From Pedobacter sp. Hv1 (GTDB lineage Bacteria; Bacteroidota; Bacteroidia; Sphingobacteriales; Sphingobacteriaceae), in NCBI RefSeq assembly GCF_001412215.1, contig NZ_LLWP01000001.1, positions 62,001 through 126,000 of the forward strand: a stretch of DNA of 64,000 nt. The letters are read 5' to 3'. Shown here in pieces: positions 42,409 through 52,268 of this stretch. Every line of letters begins with the position of its first letter. The first letter of the stretch is position 1. The translations under genes and the position numbers were made by a program. The notes below the pieces were generated by a model, which worked only from the letters and a program-made list of their open reading frames with translations, searched no databases and had not been told where the DNA came from.

Positions 42409-42626
42409 TGGCAAGTATACAATATATAACAACAGAGGGCGAACGATGGGATAATGTTGCTTTCAAAATGTACGGTAATGCAGGTCTTTCTGCTATTCTT
42501 ATAAAGGCTAACCCAGAAGTAAGCATTTCAGATGTCATTGATCCAGGTACTGTTTTAGATATCCCTGTAATTCAGGAATTCGAAGCAGAAGTTAATTTAG
42601 ATCTTTTACCACCTTGGAAACGTTGA
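42408..42626 (+). CDS. Tail protein X (LysM-like)
   Basis: 72 aa, WDNVAFKMYGNAG and LIKANPEVSISDVIDPGTVLDIP are typical of gpX, a LysM-like hub component. Overlaps the gpU stop. Confidence 0.9.
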   Translation: MASIQYITTEGERWDNVAFKMYGNAGLSAILIKANPEVSISDVIDPGTVLDIPVIQEFEAEVNLDLLPPWKR

Positions 42627-42627
42627 T

Positions 42628-43689
42628 ATGAATGTAGCATCACCTACATATTTGGTATTGTACAATGGTAAAGATATCAGTGAAGATGTTTCGCATAGCC
42701 TAATTTCCTTAAATTATGAAGATAAGGTAAGTGGTGAAGCAGATGAATTGGAAATCACTTTGGAAGATAAAATGGGTAGATGGCAGAACGATTGGTACCC
42801 ACAAAAAGGCGCTTATCTCACTGTTAATATTGGAATATCTGGGAAAAATCTTGACTGCGGCGTGTTCCAGATAGATGAGATCGAGTTCACAGGCCCACCT
42901 GACCAGATAACAATCAAAGCACTTTCTACAGGTTTTTATGGAAAGCTAAGGACTAGAAAAGGTTATGCACATGAGAATAAAACACTTTCTGAAATAATCC
43001 GTAGCATTGCTGCGAAGATAAAATATAATGTCATAGGTAACATTGAAAATATTAGGATCGGAAGGTCAACTCAGAACAGAGAAACCGACCTTCAGTTTAT
43101 TCATAGATTGGCATCCAATTATGGTTACAATTTTACGATAAAGGGAAAGAACCTGATTTTCATTAAACAAACTGAACTCGAAGCAAGAAATACATCCTTA
43201 TCGATTGATAAGACTCAGGTTACTAGTTGGGGGTTCAAAGATAAGACTTCCCAAATCTTTAAGGGGACTGAAATAAAGTTCCATAACCCAAATGCTAATG
43301 AAGTCATAAGGTCTGTAAGGCCCGCCAGCTTCATTGATCAGGAAGAAGATTATTCTAGTCAGTTGGATACACTAGAGCTGAGAGGGAAGGTTGAAAATGA
43401 AGAACAGGCTAATGTTATCGCCAGTGCATTGATACACAAAACGGTAAGCTTGCAACAGACTGGAAGTTTTGAAACGACGGGAAATGTACTATTAGTTTCC
43501 GGAAACAATATTGACCTTACTGGTTTTGGCGCTTTATCCGGTATATGGCACATTCTAACATCTACACATAATCTTAGCGCTTCTGGATTTACCACTAGCG
43601 TAGAGATAAAACGGATAAACATATCAAGTTCCCCAACTAAGAAAATTTCAAAATCAAAGGCTCCAGTAACAACTTACAAAGTAAAATAA
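42628..43689 (+). CDS. Baseplate hub protein (late control D, P2 gpD)
   Basis: 353 aa with the gpD layout: LYNGKDISEDVSHSLISLNYEDK start, ADELEITLEDKMGRWQNDW, and RIGRSTQNRETDLQFIHRLASNYGY. Forms the tail hub between tube and spike. Confidence 0.92.
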   Translation: MNVASPTYLVLYNGKDISEDVSHSLISLNYEDKVSGEADELEITLEDKMGRWQNDWYPQKGAYLTVNIGISGKNLDCGVFQIDEIEFTGPPDQITIKALSTGFYGKLRTRKGYAHENKTLSEIIRSIAAKIKYNVIGNIENIRIGRSTQNRETDLQFIHRLASNYGYNFTIKGKNLIFIKQTELEARNTSLSIDKTQVTSWGFKDKTSQIFKGTEIKFHNPNANEVIRSVRPASFIDQEEDYSSQLDTLELRGKVENEEQANVIASALIHKTVSLQQTGSFETTGNVLLVSGNNIDLTGFGALSGIWHILTSTHNLSASGFTTSVEIKRINISSSPTKKISKSKAPVTTYKVK

Positions 43690-44339
43690 TGCTAAAATTT
43701 GGACATATATCAGAGGTCAATGTTAAAAATGGTCTGGCCAGAGTGTACTTTACAGAAGATGATTTTGTTAGTGCACCATTAAAGATGGCTGTGAATAGGT
43801 CAGGAACTGATAAAACCAGCTTTCCTTTTAACATCAACGAACATGTGTGTTGCCTAATGGATGAAAACCTTGAATATGGTGTTATAATCTGTGCGGTATA
43901 CGATGAGAAAAACCTACCACATGCAGATGCAGGCGAAAACATATTAAGTATAAATTTCGGTGATAGTTCGTCTATTCTTTATGACAGAAATTCACATACT
44001 TTGACCTTAGATATCAATGGCAATATAAATATCAAATGTAAAGACGCTAAAATCGAAAGCTCAGGCAAAATCGATGTTGATGCAACAAAGATTAACCTAA
44101 CGGCTGTTGATGTCAATATTGAAGGTATTTTGAATGTTAGTGGTGCAGCAACAATCAAAGGTGTAGTGAGTATGGGTGGATTGGCCGGAATTGATGGCGC
44201 CCCTATCCCCGGTAATGATGTCGAGCTAAATGTAGCTTCACTTTCTGCAACTACTGATGTTTCTGCAGCTGGTAAAAGTCTAAAAACACATATACATACA
44301 TCAGGTGCCGCTGGCGCTCATACAACACCACCGATATGA
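43689..44339 (+). CDS. Baseplate spike protein (gpV-like)
   Basis: 216 aa. OB-fold N-terminus (ARVYFTEDDFVSAPL, FPFNINEHVCCLM) and a C-terminal beta-helix of short repeats (DINGNINIKCKDAKIESSGK) ending with HTSGAAGAHTTPP. Punctures the outer membrane. Confidence 0.92.
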   Translation: MLKFGHISEVNVKNGLARVYFTEDDFVSAPLKMAVNRSGTDKTSFPFNINEHVCCLMDENLEYGVIICAVYDEKNLPHADAGENILSINFGDSSSILYDRNSHTLTLDINGNINIKCKDAKIESSGKIDVDATKINLTAVDVNIEGILNVSGAATIKGVVSMGGLAGIDGAPIPGNDVELNVASLSATTDVSAAGKSLKTHIHTSGAAGAHTTPPI

Positions 44340-45283
44340 TAACTCAATTAACACCAACCTCAAATTTTCAGCTAAGTGCTGTTGGAGTGGGTGTTATTGC
44401 TTTAGGACTAGCTGACATTAGGCAATGCATAGACTTTATATTAAGGACTATCCCCGGATCAGACCCTCTTCGCCCCCTATTCGGATGCGACATCTACAAA
44501 TATGTTGACAACCCGATTACAACAGGAGTGCCTAATATGAAAAAGGCAATCTTTGAAGCAATTGAACTTTGGGAGCCACGAATTAAGGTCACATCAATCG
44601 TTCATGAAATCAATATTGAACAGATTTTATTTAGCATAACATACCAGGTTGTTGATGGTGATATGATAGATACTTTATCATGGTCAATTAATGGCAATAA
44701 TATTGGTAGTAATACCGGACTTATTTTATCAGCTAGTATTCCCACAAAGGTTAGTATTGGTAGGTATAATATTACTTTGAATGTAAACAAGGATAGTGTA
44801 TATCCTTTACCACCTAAATTTGGATTTGCCAATGCAACAGATTTGTTAGTCTGGGTGAAGGATAATTGGGGAGCATATGGGAAATGGTATCTGACCTCAA
44901 ACAAGATTGTCTTGTATTTTGGTGGGTTTTCAGTTTATTCAGCAAATATGTTGGTTACCCAGACTTCAATGCTCACTATGTCAACTGATATTCCAATATT
45001 AGACACTGGTTCATTTTATAACCTCTCATTTCTGATAGATGACAACATGCCTACACCTATTTTCCCAATAGAAACAATTAATACCATCGAACAACTTCTT
45101 ATATGGTTGACAATTAATTGGAGTTCGTATGGAAGTTGGTATGTGAATAATACAAATGTGTTTATAGGCGGGGATTTTAATAACGACTTCAATGCAGATT
45201 TTGACATTGGTGAATCTACACCAGGACGAAATTTGATGTTTCAAACAAATCTTTTTTCAACAGCAAGTTTAGACTTTATATAA
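44336..45283 (+). CDS. Baseplate wedge protein (gpW/gp25-like) with C-terminal extension
   Basis: 315 aa. Residues 1-115 are a gp25-like domain (IRQCIDFILRTIPGSDPLRPLFG). The remaining 200 residues are an addition holding two similar segments (LLVWVKDNWGAYGKWYL and LLIWLTINWSSYGSWYV). P2 gpW has only the first domain. Overlaps gpV by 4 bp. Confidence 0.85.
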   Translation: MITQLTPTSNFQLSAVGVGVIALGLADIRQCIDFILRTIPGSDPLRPLFGCDIYKYVDNPITTGVPNMKKAIFEAIELWEPRIKVTSIVHEINIEQILFSITYQVVDGDMIDTLSWSINGNNIGSNTGLILSASIPTKVSIGRYNITLNVNKDSVYPLPPKFGFANATDLLVWVKDNWGAYGKWYLTSNKIVLYFGGFSVYSANMLVTQTSMLTMSTDIPILDTGSFYNLSFLIDDNMPTPIFPIETINTIEQLLIWLTINWSSYGSWYVNNTNVFIGGDFNNDFNADFDIGESTPGRNLMFQTNLFSTASLDFI

Positions 45284-46389
45284 TGGCATTGGACGAACCT
45301 ATTTTCTTTGATACAGATAGTGAAAAGCTGGTGGCCGAACTTAAGTCGGACTATGAAGCTCGTGTAAACTTTCCTTTATCTCCAGCGCAGAGTGAAATGT
45401 TATTGATACAGTCTTTTGCATATAGATTTCAATTGACATTAATACAGGCCAATGAAGCCGCAAAGCAAAATCTATTGGCTTTCGCAAAGTATCCAATGCT
45501 TGATTATTTAGGTGAATGGTTGGGTGTAGAGAGATTACCGGCCAGTAGTGCAAAATGCACGATTAGATTCAACCTTATTGAAGGTCATCCTGCTATAAGC
45601 ATTCCAAAAGGAATCAGAGTACAGAGTATTGATGGAAAAGTCGTTTTTATAACACTAGAGGATATTGAAGCTAATCTATCAGATGAATTTGTTACGGTTT
45701 TAGCTGAATGTACAAACGAAGGAGAAATAGGTAATAATTATAGTATTTCTGAAATTGGTGTTATCCTGGACCCACAGGCTTATGTGTCAACCGCTTTGAA
45801 TGTTGGTATCACAAATGGTGGTACCGATGCTGAATCCGATGATAGATTAAGGGAACGTATCAGATTAGCACCATCAAGTTTTAGTTGCGCCGGACCACGT
45901 GGCGCCTACATATTCTTTGCTAAATCTGCGCACAACAGCATTATAGATGTTGGTATTAATTCTCCAACGCCTGGAACTGTAGCTATATACCCGCTTTTAG
46001 AGAATGCCGTTACGCCTTCGACTGAAATTATAAACGCTGTTTACGCTATCTGTAACGATGATAAGGTTCGTCCATTGTCCGATACGGTACTGGTTTATCC
46101 CCCAACAAAAAAGATTTATTCTATTTCGGTAAACCTTATCCTACTTAGCGGTGCAGATTCTGAAATGGAGAAAAAGAAAGCTGAAGATAGCCTGAAAATC
46201 TATGCGGATGATAAAAAGTCAAAACTAGGTTTAGATGTTGTGATCAGCCAGATTTCAGCTGCGGCCAGTTCGAAAAATGTTTATAAGGTACAGGTAACAA
46301 GCCCTGTTGCTGATGTTACTGCTGCTATTACCGAAGTGAGTTTTTGTAGTGGGATTACAGTAAATGTAACTGGATTTAGTGATGAGTAA
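45283..46389 (+). CDS. Baseplate protein J-like
   Basis: 368 aa. Standard gpJ landmarks: GEWLGVERLPAS, GTDAESDDRLRERIRLAPSS and CAGPRGAYIFFAKS. Forms the baseplate wedge ring. Confidence 0.95.
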   Translation: MALDEPIFFDTDSEKLVAELKSDYEARVNFPLSPAQSEMLLIQSFAYRFQLTLIQANEAAKQNLLAFAKYPMLDYLGEWLGVERLPASSAKCTIRFNLIEGHPAISIPKGIRVQSIDGKVVFITLEDIEANLSDEFVTVLAECTNEGEIGNNYSISEIGVILDPQAYVSTALNVGITNGGTDAESDDRLRERIRLAPSSFSCAGPRGAYIFFAKSAHNSIIDVGINSPTPGTVAIYPLLENAVTPSTEIINAVYAICNDDKVRPLSDTVLVYPPTKKIYSISVNLILLSGADSEMEKKKAEDSLKIYADDKKSKLGLDVVISQISAAASSKNVYKVQVTSPVADVTAAITEVSFCSGITVNVTGFSDE

Positions 46390-47038
46390 TATACTGGCAA
46401 CAGCAATTAGAAATATACCTCATCTGGTCGCATTTGACGAGATGGCCAAAAAGAAGATTGATGCTTTGGAGCTGGAGAAGCTTTTGGTCTATATCGTAGA
46501 TACAGTTGATAAAACCGTATTGCCATTTTTAGCTGAACAGTTCGACGTTTTGGGCTATAAAGGGATGAAACTCGCAACTACAGAAGAGCAACAGAGGGAG
46601 GTAATAAAAAAGGCGATTGAACTTAAAAGATACAAAGGGACTGTTTGGGCTGTAAAGGAAGCTTTAAGAACGATCGGTTATCCAACAGCAATTATAACCG
46701 AAGGAGTTGGAAGCGGACCTAATGGATGGGCTGAATTTAAAATCTTACTAGACGGTGGTAATAATTTTATCAGTGCATCTAGTATAGATGATATACTTAA
46801 AAATGTTGAAGAATACAAAAACACAAGAAGTCATTTGGTTGGGGTGTCATTCAGCATCGATTTAGGAACAGAGAATATTAACCTCACTGATGAGAGTGTA
46901 GAAAATCCTTCGGTGATTGATGAAGATGTATTAACAGTCGGTAGTGGCTTTAGATACGATGGTGCAAACGTGTATGACGGTTCAAAAAACTATAGCTCTG
47001 ACAGCGATATTTTAGAAATGGAAATTATAACAACTTAA
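46382..47038 (+). CDS. Tail protein I-like
   Basis: 218 aa from the ATG at 46382 (the upstream codon is GTG). WAVKEALRTIGYPTAIITEG is typical of gpI. Overlaps the gpJ end. Connects the baseplate with the fibres. Confidence 0.9.
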   Translation: MSNILATAIRNIPHLVAFDEMAKKKIDALELEKLLVYIVDTVDKTVLPFLAEQFDVLGYKGMKLATTEEQQREVIKKAIELKRYKGTVWAVKEALRTIGYPTAIITEGVGSGPNGWAEFKILLDGGNNFISASSIDDILKNVEEYKNTRSHLVGVSFSIDLGTENINLTDESVENPSVIDEDVLTVGSGFRYDGANVYDGSKNYSSDSDILEMEIITT

Positions 47039-47040
47039 TA

Positions 47041-47487
47041 ATGGCAAAAGATGGAATTAAAGCAACTGGTAGTTTCAGTTTGCAAATTATTGACAAACGT
47101 ACTGGTAAATGCCTTGAAAAATTTAAGGAGAACAATCTTGTTCTTACACTTGGCCATTCCAATATAGCAAAGCTATTGGGTGGTAATGCTGCGGGTAAGC
47201 CTATCACCAAAATAGCAGTTGGTACAAACGGTACTTCACCAGCACTTGGGAATAGTTCGCTAACCGACGTGTTCAGTAAATCCTTAACCGGAGTTACCTA
47301 TCCAACTTCAAATTCCACCAGGTTTGAATGGACTATACTCGATAGCGAAGCAAACGGTATGACAATTAGGGAGTTTGGACTGCTTAATGTCGACAACGTA
47401 CTATTTGCAAGAAAAGTAAGATCTGAAATCGTAAAGACCGATGCAGTGTCATTGGTTGGAACTTGGACCGTAACTATTAATTCATAA
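47041..47487 (+). CDS. Tail-fibre-associated protein
   Basis: 148 aa; GKPITKIAVGTNGTSPA and MTIREFGLLN resemble the N-terminal parts of tail-fibre connector proteins of P2/Mu-like phages. Exact family not assigned. Confidence 0.7.
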   Translation: MAKDGIKATGSFSLQIIDKRTGKCLEKFKENNLVLTLGHSNIAKLLGGNAAGKPITKIAVGTNGTSPALGNSSLTDVFSKSLTGVTYPTSNSTRFEWTILDSEANGMTIREFGLLNVDNVLFARKVRSEIVKTDAVSLVGTWTVTINS

Positions 47488-47489
47488 TT

Positions 47490-48452
47490 ATGTCAACATT
47501 ACCAGAAGAAAATAATTGGGAAGCAGGAATTTACCTGATCGAAGAAATAGATTTGGTTCGCGGGGGTATTGAAGGCATTTCAAACCGTCAAGCAAGAGAA
47601 TTGGCAAACCGTACTTTATGGCTCAAGAACTCGCAACGTGGCTTTCATAGCGACCTTACTTTAGTTACCGCTACCAAAACATTGATATATGCCGAAATTA
47701 TAAATAAGCTAATTCTTGTCAATGGTTCAGCTACCATTCAATTAACGCTACCTAGTATAGATGTGTCGCTTACCGGAATAAAAGCATGTATCCAGAATAA
47801 TTCACTTTTTAATGTTACTGTTTCTGGAACACTAAGGTTTGATGTAGTTAATAAATCTAACATCTATTTGGCTGCTGGTGAAACTATTGAACTAGTCTGG
47901 ATAGGAGATAAATGGTTAGTCCGTGAATATATGGGTAACCTTAAAGATGTTGGAAGCACATTCTTTGATTATAAGCAAAGACAAAACACACTTGTCTGTA
48001 ATGGTGCTGCGATAAATAGAGCTGACTACCCTCGTTTATGGGAATTCGCTCAAACATTAGGTAGCAGCTTAATTACGGATGCCGATTGGAACGGAATACC
48101 TGGCAATAAGGGTTTCTTCAGTTCCGGCAATGGTTCTTCAACTTTCAGGCTTCCAGATTTAAGAAGCATGTTTATTAGAGGTCTTGATTTAGGAGCTGGT
48201 ATTGATATTGGAAGAATGACAGAACTGCCAGGTGGTTTTGAACCAGATGAATTCAAGTTACATAATCATGTAAGCGGAAGTCCGCTTCAAAACCCGGGTG
48301 ATCCAAGACAATCAGACCATTACACGAAAAGATTATCTACCGATTTAACTGGTCCAAATGAATACAGCTATATAAATCGTAGAACGGATGATGCTGGTGG
48401 TTTGGAAACCAGACCAAAAAACATTGGTCTTTTACCTTTAATTAAAGTATAA
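47490..48452 (+). CDS. Tail fibre with collar domain
   Basis: 320 aa. N-terminal attachment part (ISNRQARELANRTLWLKN), and a C-terminal phage tail collar domain (LPDLRSMFIRGLD, HNHVSGSP...). The sequence ends LETRPKNIGLLPLIKV as usual. No variable repeat related to the DGR template was seen. Confidence 0.88.
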   Translation: MSTLPEENNWEAGIYLIEEIDLVRGGIEGISNRQARELANRTLWLKNSQRGFHSDLTLVTATKTLIYAEIINKLILVNGSATIQLTLPSIDVSLTGIKACIQNNSLFNVTVSGTLRFDVVNKSNIYLAAGETIELVWIGDKWLVREYMGNLKDVGSTFFDYKQRQNTLVCNGAAINRADYPRLWEFAQTLGSSLITDADWNGIPGNKGFFSSGNGSSTFRLPDLRSMFIRGLDLGAGIDIGRMTELPGGFEPDEFKLHNHVSGSPLQNPGDPRQSDHYTKRLSTDLTGPNEYSYINRRTDDAGGLETRPKNIGLLPLIKV

Positions 48453-50425
48453 TGGCAGACATAAATAACATTGAAACAATACAGGATTTAAAAGATGTTG
48501 TTTCAGAATATTTAACCACTCCAAGAACACCAAAACTGACAGGTGCTCAACTTGGTATTATAATCACCAAAACAATAGAGTTGGTTAGATCTAGTGATGG
48601 AGAAATTCCGGTCACACCTGACGCTCCAACTGCTGGTGTTGTAGATGCTCAAGTATTTACTTTTGGCTTTACTGTAAATCCAGAATATTCTGCTTTATCT
48701 AATTATCAATATCGATATCAGGAAACTGGTCAAAGTTTTACATCCTATTTAGAGGTAACGCAAAATCCAATCCAGTTACCAAACAAAAACATAGCTGTAA
48801 ACAAGTTGGAAGTAAGAATAAAAGCTATTGGGATTAATTACGCAAGCGAGGCATTGAAAAATAGCACTGCCTATGTTGAGATCATCGCTATTCCAATTAT
48901 TACTTCTCAACCAGTTAACACAACTGTTGAAATAGGTGGGGATTTGTTATTAAGCGTTACGGCTTCTTCTAGCACATCAATGTCTTTCCAGTGGTATAAA
49001 AATAATATACTAATGACCGGAAAAACTTCTAATTTATTAACCCTTAGTAATGTCCAAATAGAAGATGCCGGGCTATATAAGGTTATCATTACTAATTCGG
49101 AGGGAAGCGTGATTTCAAATGTAGCTACTGCGTTAGTTTCCTCTTACATCATCAATGATTTGTCAGATATTGATGGACTTGTATACGATATGGATTTCGC
49201 CTCTGCAGAAGCCACAGGCGGAGGCATTGCCTCTGCTATAGATAATGTCAATGAAATTGTAGTTTTACAGCCAAACCCTGATAACAGGCCATCACTAATC
49301 GAAACAGGGGGATTGCTGGATGCTCCATATGCCAAATTTGAGGGCAGGAAATACCTAGATGGTCCAGCCCTAATACCATCTGCTGAAGAAGTAACTCTCT
49401 TTATAATTCGTAGGATAGGTGAACAAACGGGTGGTGATCTTTGCACTTTCCATAATGGCAATTTTAATGGAACATATCTGACGGACGATGGCTATGGTCT
49501 CTTTACTGACTGGAACAACTATCATAAGGCGATGCATACGCCGCCAACGGCAGCTTTAGAGGTAGGCATGAGTTCAACCACTCCTTTTTGGGAGCTAGAA
49601 ATATGTGAATTTTCCATCTATGGAAAAAAATACTACGACAATTTTGGCCGGATATTAAATGAAAACGAATCTGCCTTTTTACCGCCGACACTTCGTCATA
49701 GGATTGGCGGTTCACTAAAGGATGGGCTTAACCAGGATATACAGAGAATATTTGTTTACGACAAAAAACTAACTGGTTTAGAAAGAAGGTCAATCACTGA
49801 ATATTTTAGTCAGAATTTTCTTCTAAGAATTCCTGATTTAGTTGTAACAGAGGGTGATTCAATCACTTATGGTTCTGGCTCAACAGGTGGTTATACAACG
49901 GTATTAGGCAATATTTTGCGAGCAGATGGATATCCTTCACAAATCACAAACTATGCAGTTAATGGATCAAGAACAGGAGATGTATTGAGCAGGATTACGC
50001 GCGACCCTATTTACGGAACCCCTACACCCGATTTGTTCGATGTCAGGGTTAATAATATATATACTCTTATGATAGGTCGTAATGACCTTACTAGTGGCGA
50101 TAATATAGAAGATATTTGGAGCAACATTGTTGAAATCTGTTCTTTGATGAGAAACGCCGGATTTAAAATCGTTTTGCAAACTGTTTTAATGTCTATTGGA
50201 GAATTATCGGACGCAGAAATGCTTGCAGACCTTTTAGACTTGAATACTAGAATTAGAACGAATGGCTTAGAAATCGCCAATGCAATACATGATGCTTACG
50301 CAATAGAAGAAACCCAAGACCCTGAAGATACCGAGTGGTATAGTGATGGTACTCATCCAACCACTGCACTACAATTGATAATAGGGAATAGTTTGAGTGA
50401 GGTAGTAAAAGAAGTGCTTATATAG
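48452..50425 (+). CDS. Tail fibre with Ig-like domain and SGNH/GDSL esterase
   Basis: 657 aa, multi-domain. Residues 146-228 form an Ig-like domain (ITSQPVNTTVEIGGDLLLSV, FQWYKNN, DAGLYKVIITNSEG). Residues about 235-460 look like a laminin-G/concanavalin type fold. From about 463 there is an SGNH hydrolase: block I TEGDSITYG, block III IGRNDL (about 540) and block V DGTHPT (about 630) with the Ser, Asn, Asp/His residues. It probably deacetylates host capsule or O-antigen on adsorption. Confidence 0.88.
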   Translation: MADINNIETIQDLKDVVSEYLTTPRTPKLTGAQLGIIITKTIELVRSSDGEIPVTPDAPTAGVVDAQVFTFGFTVNPEYSALSNYQYRYQETGQSFTSYLEVTQNPIQLPNKNIAVNKLEVRIKAIGINYASEALKNSTAYVEIIAIPIITSQPVNTTVEIGGDLLLSVTASSSTSMSFQWYKNNILMTGKTSNLLTLSNVQIEDAGLYKVIITNSEGSVISNVATALVSSYIINDLSDIDGLVYDMDFASAEATGGGIASAIDNVNEIVVLQPNPDNRPSLIETGGLLDAPYAKFEGRKYLDGPALIPSAEEVTLFIIRRIGEQTGGDLCTFHNGNFNGTYLTDDGYGLFTDWNNYHKAMHTPPTAALEVGMSSTTPFWELEICEFSIYGKKYYDNFGRILNENESAFLPPTLRHRIGGSLKDGLNQDIQRIFVYDKKLTGLERRSITEYFSQNFLLRIPDLVVTEGDSITYGSGSTGGYTTVLGNILRADGYPSQITNYAVNGSRTGDVLSRITRDPIYGTPTPDLFDVRVNNIYTLMIGRNDLTSGDNIEDIWSNIVEICSLMRNAGFKIVLQTVLMSIGELSDAEMLADLLDLNTRIRTNGLEIANAIHDAYAIEETQDPEDTEWYSDGTHPTTALQLIIGNSLSEVVKEVLI

Positions 50426-50480
50426 TATAGTAATTCGAGCTTAAATAAATTTCATAGGAGCATCTATTAACAAAACGATT

Positions 50481-50630
50481 ATGACAATAACTAAAACAGG
50501 AAGGATAATACATATTAAAAATACTAATCCTTAAAATATTATTTGCATTAAAAGTTTCGAAATTGATGGATTTATAGTAGTTGGTACTGGAAAATTCAAT
50601 TGGACCTCAAAGTTAAACAATAAAATATGA
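50481..50630 (+). pseudogene. Short gene with an in-frame stop
   Basis: A 50-codon frame beginning MTITKTGRIIHIKNTNP is interrupted by a TAA (50532) and continues NIICIKSFEIDGFIVVG to a TGA that overlaps the endolysin start. The two halves keep the same phase. A decayed small gene or chance; the rest of 50426-50626 shows nothing else. Confidence 0.35.
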
Positions 50631-51094
50631 TAACTACAGTAGAACTTAATAGGAAATATGGAGAGCCGAACAAAACAGGAGCTGGTTATCTTACAACCAT
50701 AACTTTGCCTTTCCCATTATATACATCATGGAGCAATGAAAAGGTTACGAGGATACAATGTCATAAGTTGATTGCAAATAATCTGTTAGCGGTATTCAAT
50801 GAGCTATTGACCTATTATGGCGTAGATAAAATCCATGAATTGGGGATTGATAGATATGGGGGCTGTTTCAACTACAGGTTGATGAGGGGCAGCGAAACAA
50901 CGCTTAGCCGTCATAGTTGGGGTACGGCAATTGACCTAGACCCTGATAGAAACCAATTGAAGGAGACATCAAAAACAGCCAGGTTTGCCCGCCCAGAATA
51001 TAAACCTATGATCGATATCTTTTATAAGCATGGGTTCCTTTCATTGGGCAGGGAAAAGAACTACGACTGGATGCATTTTGAGATTGCCAGCTAA
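50627..51094 (+). CDS. Endolysin: M15-family peptidase
   Basis: 155 aa. [13 protein letters not shown] holds the first zinc His and Asp and DWMHFEI the second His of M15 D-Ala-D-Ala carboxypeptidases. Cuts peptidoglycan cross-links. No signal peptide, so it depends on the holin encoded next. Its stop overlaps the holin start. Confidence 0.92.
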   Translation: MITTVELNRKYGEPNKTGAGYLTTITLPFPLYTSWSNEKVTRIQCHKLIANNLLAVFNELLTYYGVDKIHELGIDRYGGCFNYRLMRGSETTLSRHSWGTAIDLDPDRNQLKETSKTARFARPEYKPMIDIFYKHGFLSLGREKNYDWMHFEIAS

Positions 51095-51639
51095 TGAAGA
51101 GGCTTTTATACAGCCTGATATTGGCGGCTGACCACAGCTCATCTGTCTGGGGAAGGTTACAGTTTATGAGCGGTGTGGTATTGAAGATTGCTCCATTGGC
51201 ATATCTGCTTGATATGGCTGATTGGTGGTTCAAGGAGAACAAGCAATTTGGAACATTCATCTGCATAGCAATTCTTGTCAACATGATTGTAGGAGCCGTG
51301 AAACATCTTAAGTATAAGACTTTTGATTTTAAGCTTTTCTTCGCCAGAAACTGCATGATGATTTTCGTTGTCTGCATGGTCTATATCATGCTCGAAATGC
51401 TTAGATATACTGCAGGGGCAAACATAGTGGGGGAGATATTCAAGGTTCTCATACAGGTTACCACGTTGATGTACCCGACATCCAAGGTATTCAAGAACTG
51501 CTATATACTGAGCAATGGGAAATATCCACCTGAGTTTATAATGCAGCGACTATATAATTTTGAACGTAATGGCGACCTGAACGATTTATTTAAAACAAAG
51601 AAAGATGCAGAAGCAGATAAGATTAATGAAACTGAGTAG
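51094..51639 (+). CDS. Holin-like membrane protein
   Basis: 181 aa with three to four hydrophobic segments (VLKIAPLAYLLDMA, FICIAILVNMIVGAV, CMMIFVVCMVYIMLEML, VLIQVTTLMYP) and a charged C-terminal tail. Position between endolysin and spanin-like genes gives the lysis cassette. Assignment is by layout. Confidence 0.75.
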   Translation: MKRLLYSLILAADHSSSVWGRLQFMSGVVLKIAPLAYLLDMADWWFKENKQFGTFICIAILVNMIVGAVKHLKYKTFDFKLFFARNCMMIFVVCMVYIMLEMLRYTAGANIVGEIFKVLIQVTTLMYPTSKVFKNCYILSNGKYPPEFIMQRLYNFERNGDLNDLFKTKKDAEADKINETE

Positions 51640-52132
51640 CCTTTTACTGATTGGTGTGTTATTTGCCAGTTGCGGTACTCGCAAAGCCAATATAGATAAG
51701 TACCTGGCCAATGTTGTGATCAAAGAGAACACAACCTTAAAAGTTGATAGTTCATCAATTGAAAATGAACAGTCAATGGAAAAGGAAGTGACCAAGTCCA
51801 CCGATCAAAAAGACGTTACCCAAAAAGATGTTACGACACAGGTAAAGGAAGTCTTTAAAGACGGTGTTGTTGTTGAACGGACTACGACTACAACGATAAC
51901 TGATAAGGTCGACAAAAGTAAGCTGGAAATCGAAAAAATTGTTGAAAAGGAAAAGTCCTCATTAAAGGAAACATTAAACCGAATTGAAAAAACAGCCAAC
52001 AAGGTTGTTGATAGTCTGATCAAAGAAAAACATAAAGAAGTCGAAAACAAAAAAGGCATTGGTATATGGGTATACATTGCACTAATACTGGTCGCTGTGT
52101 GTTCAATCTGGTGCTGGTGGAAGACAAGGTAA
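51605..52132 (+). CDS. Putative unimolecular spanin
   Basis: 175 aa. N-terminus has a lipoprotein signal (SSLLLIGVLFASC, lipobox Cys about 23) and the C-terminus ends in a transmembrane helix (GIGIWVYIALILVAVCSIW) plus a short basic tail. The middle is a long Lys/Glu/Thr helical or coiled stretch. An outer-membrane lipid anchor plus inner-membrane helix is the u-spanin plan, bridging both membranes for the last lysis step. Overlaps the holin by 35 bp. Confidence 0.7.
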   Translation: MQKQIRLMKLSSLLLIGVLFASCGTRKANIDKYLANVVIKENTTLKVDSSSIENEQSMEKEVTKSTDQKDVTQKDVTTQVKEVFKDGVVVERTTTTTITDKVDKSKLEIEKIVEKEKSSLKETLNRIEKTANKVVDSLIKEKHKEVENKKGIGIWVYIALILVAVCSIWCWWKTR

Positions 52133-52143
52133 AGAAACTACAT

Positions 52144-52170
52144 GCCTCTCGTTATTGAGAGGCTTTTTTG
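52144..52170 (+). terminator. Intrinsic terminator after the lysis cassette
   Basis: GCCTCTC and GAGAGGC pair perfectly around GTTATT, followed by T6. Ends the late operon. Confidence 0.92.
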
Positions 52171-52268
52171 TTTTAAAAGCATTCCTGATTCGAATGTTTA
52201 AAATTTGTTAAAACATTTTGCTAAAAATATTAGTAATATTGTTGGCTCAAATTTTAATAATAATTGCC

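Noticed and set aside
47490..50425. Possible third DGR target in the tail fibre genes
   Set aside because: No stretch matching the template core (GGCTTT-GCTTTTCGT or GCG-ACGTC-GTTCCC) was found by eye in either fibre gene.
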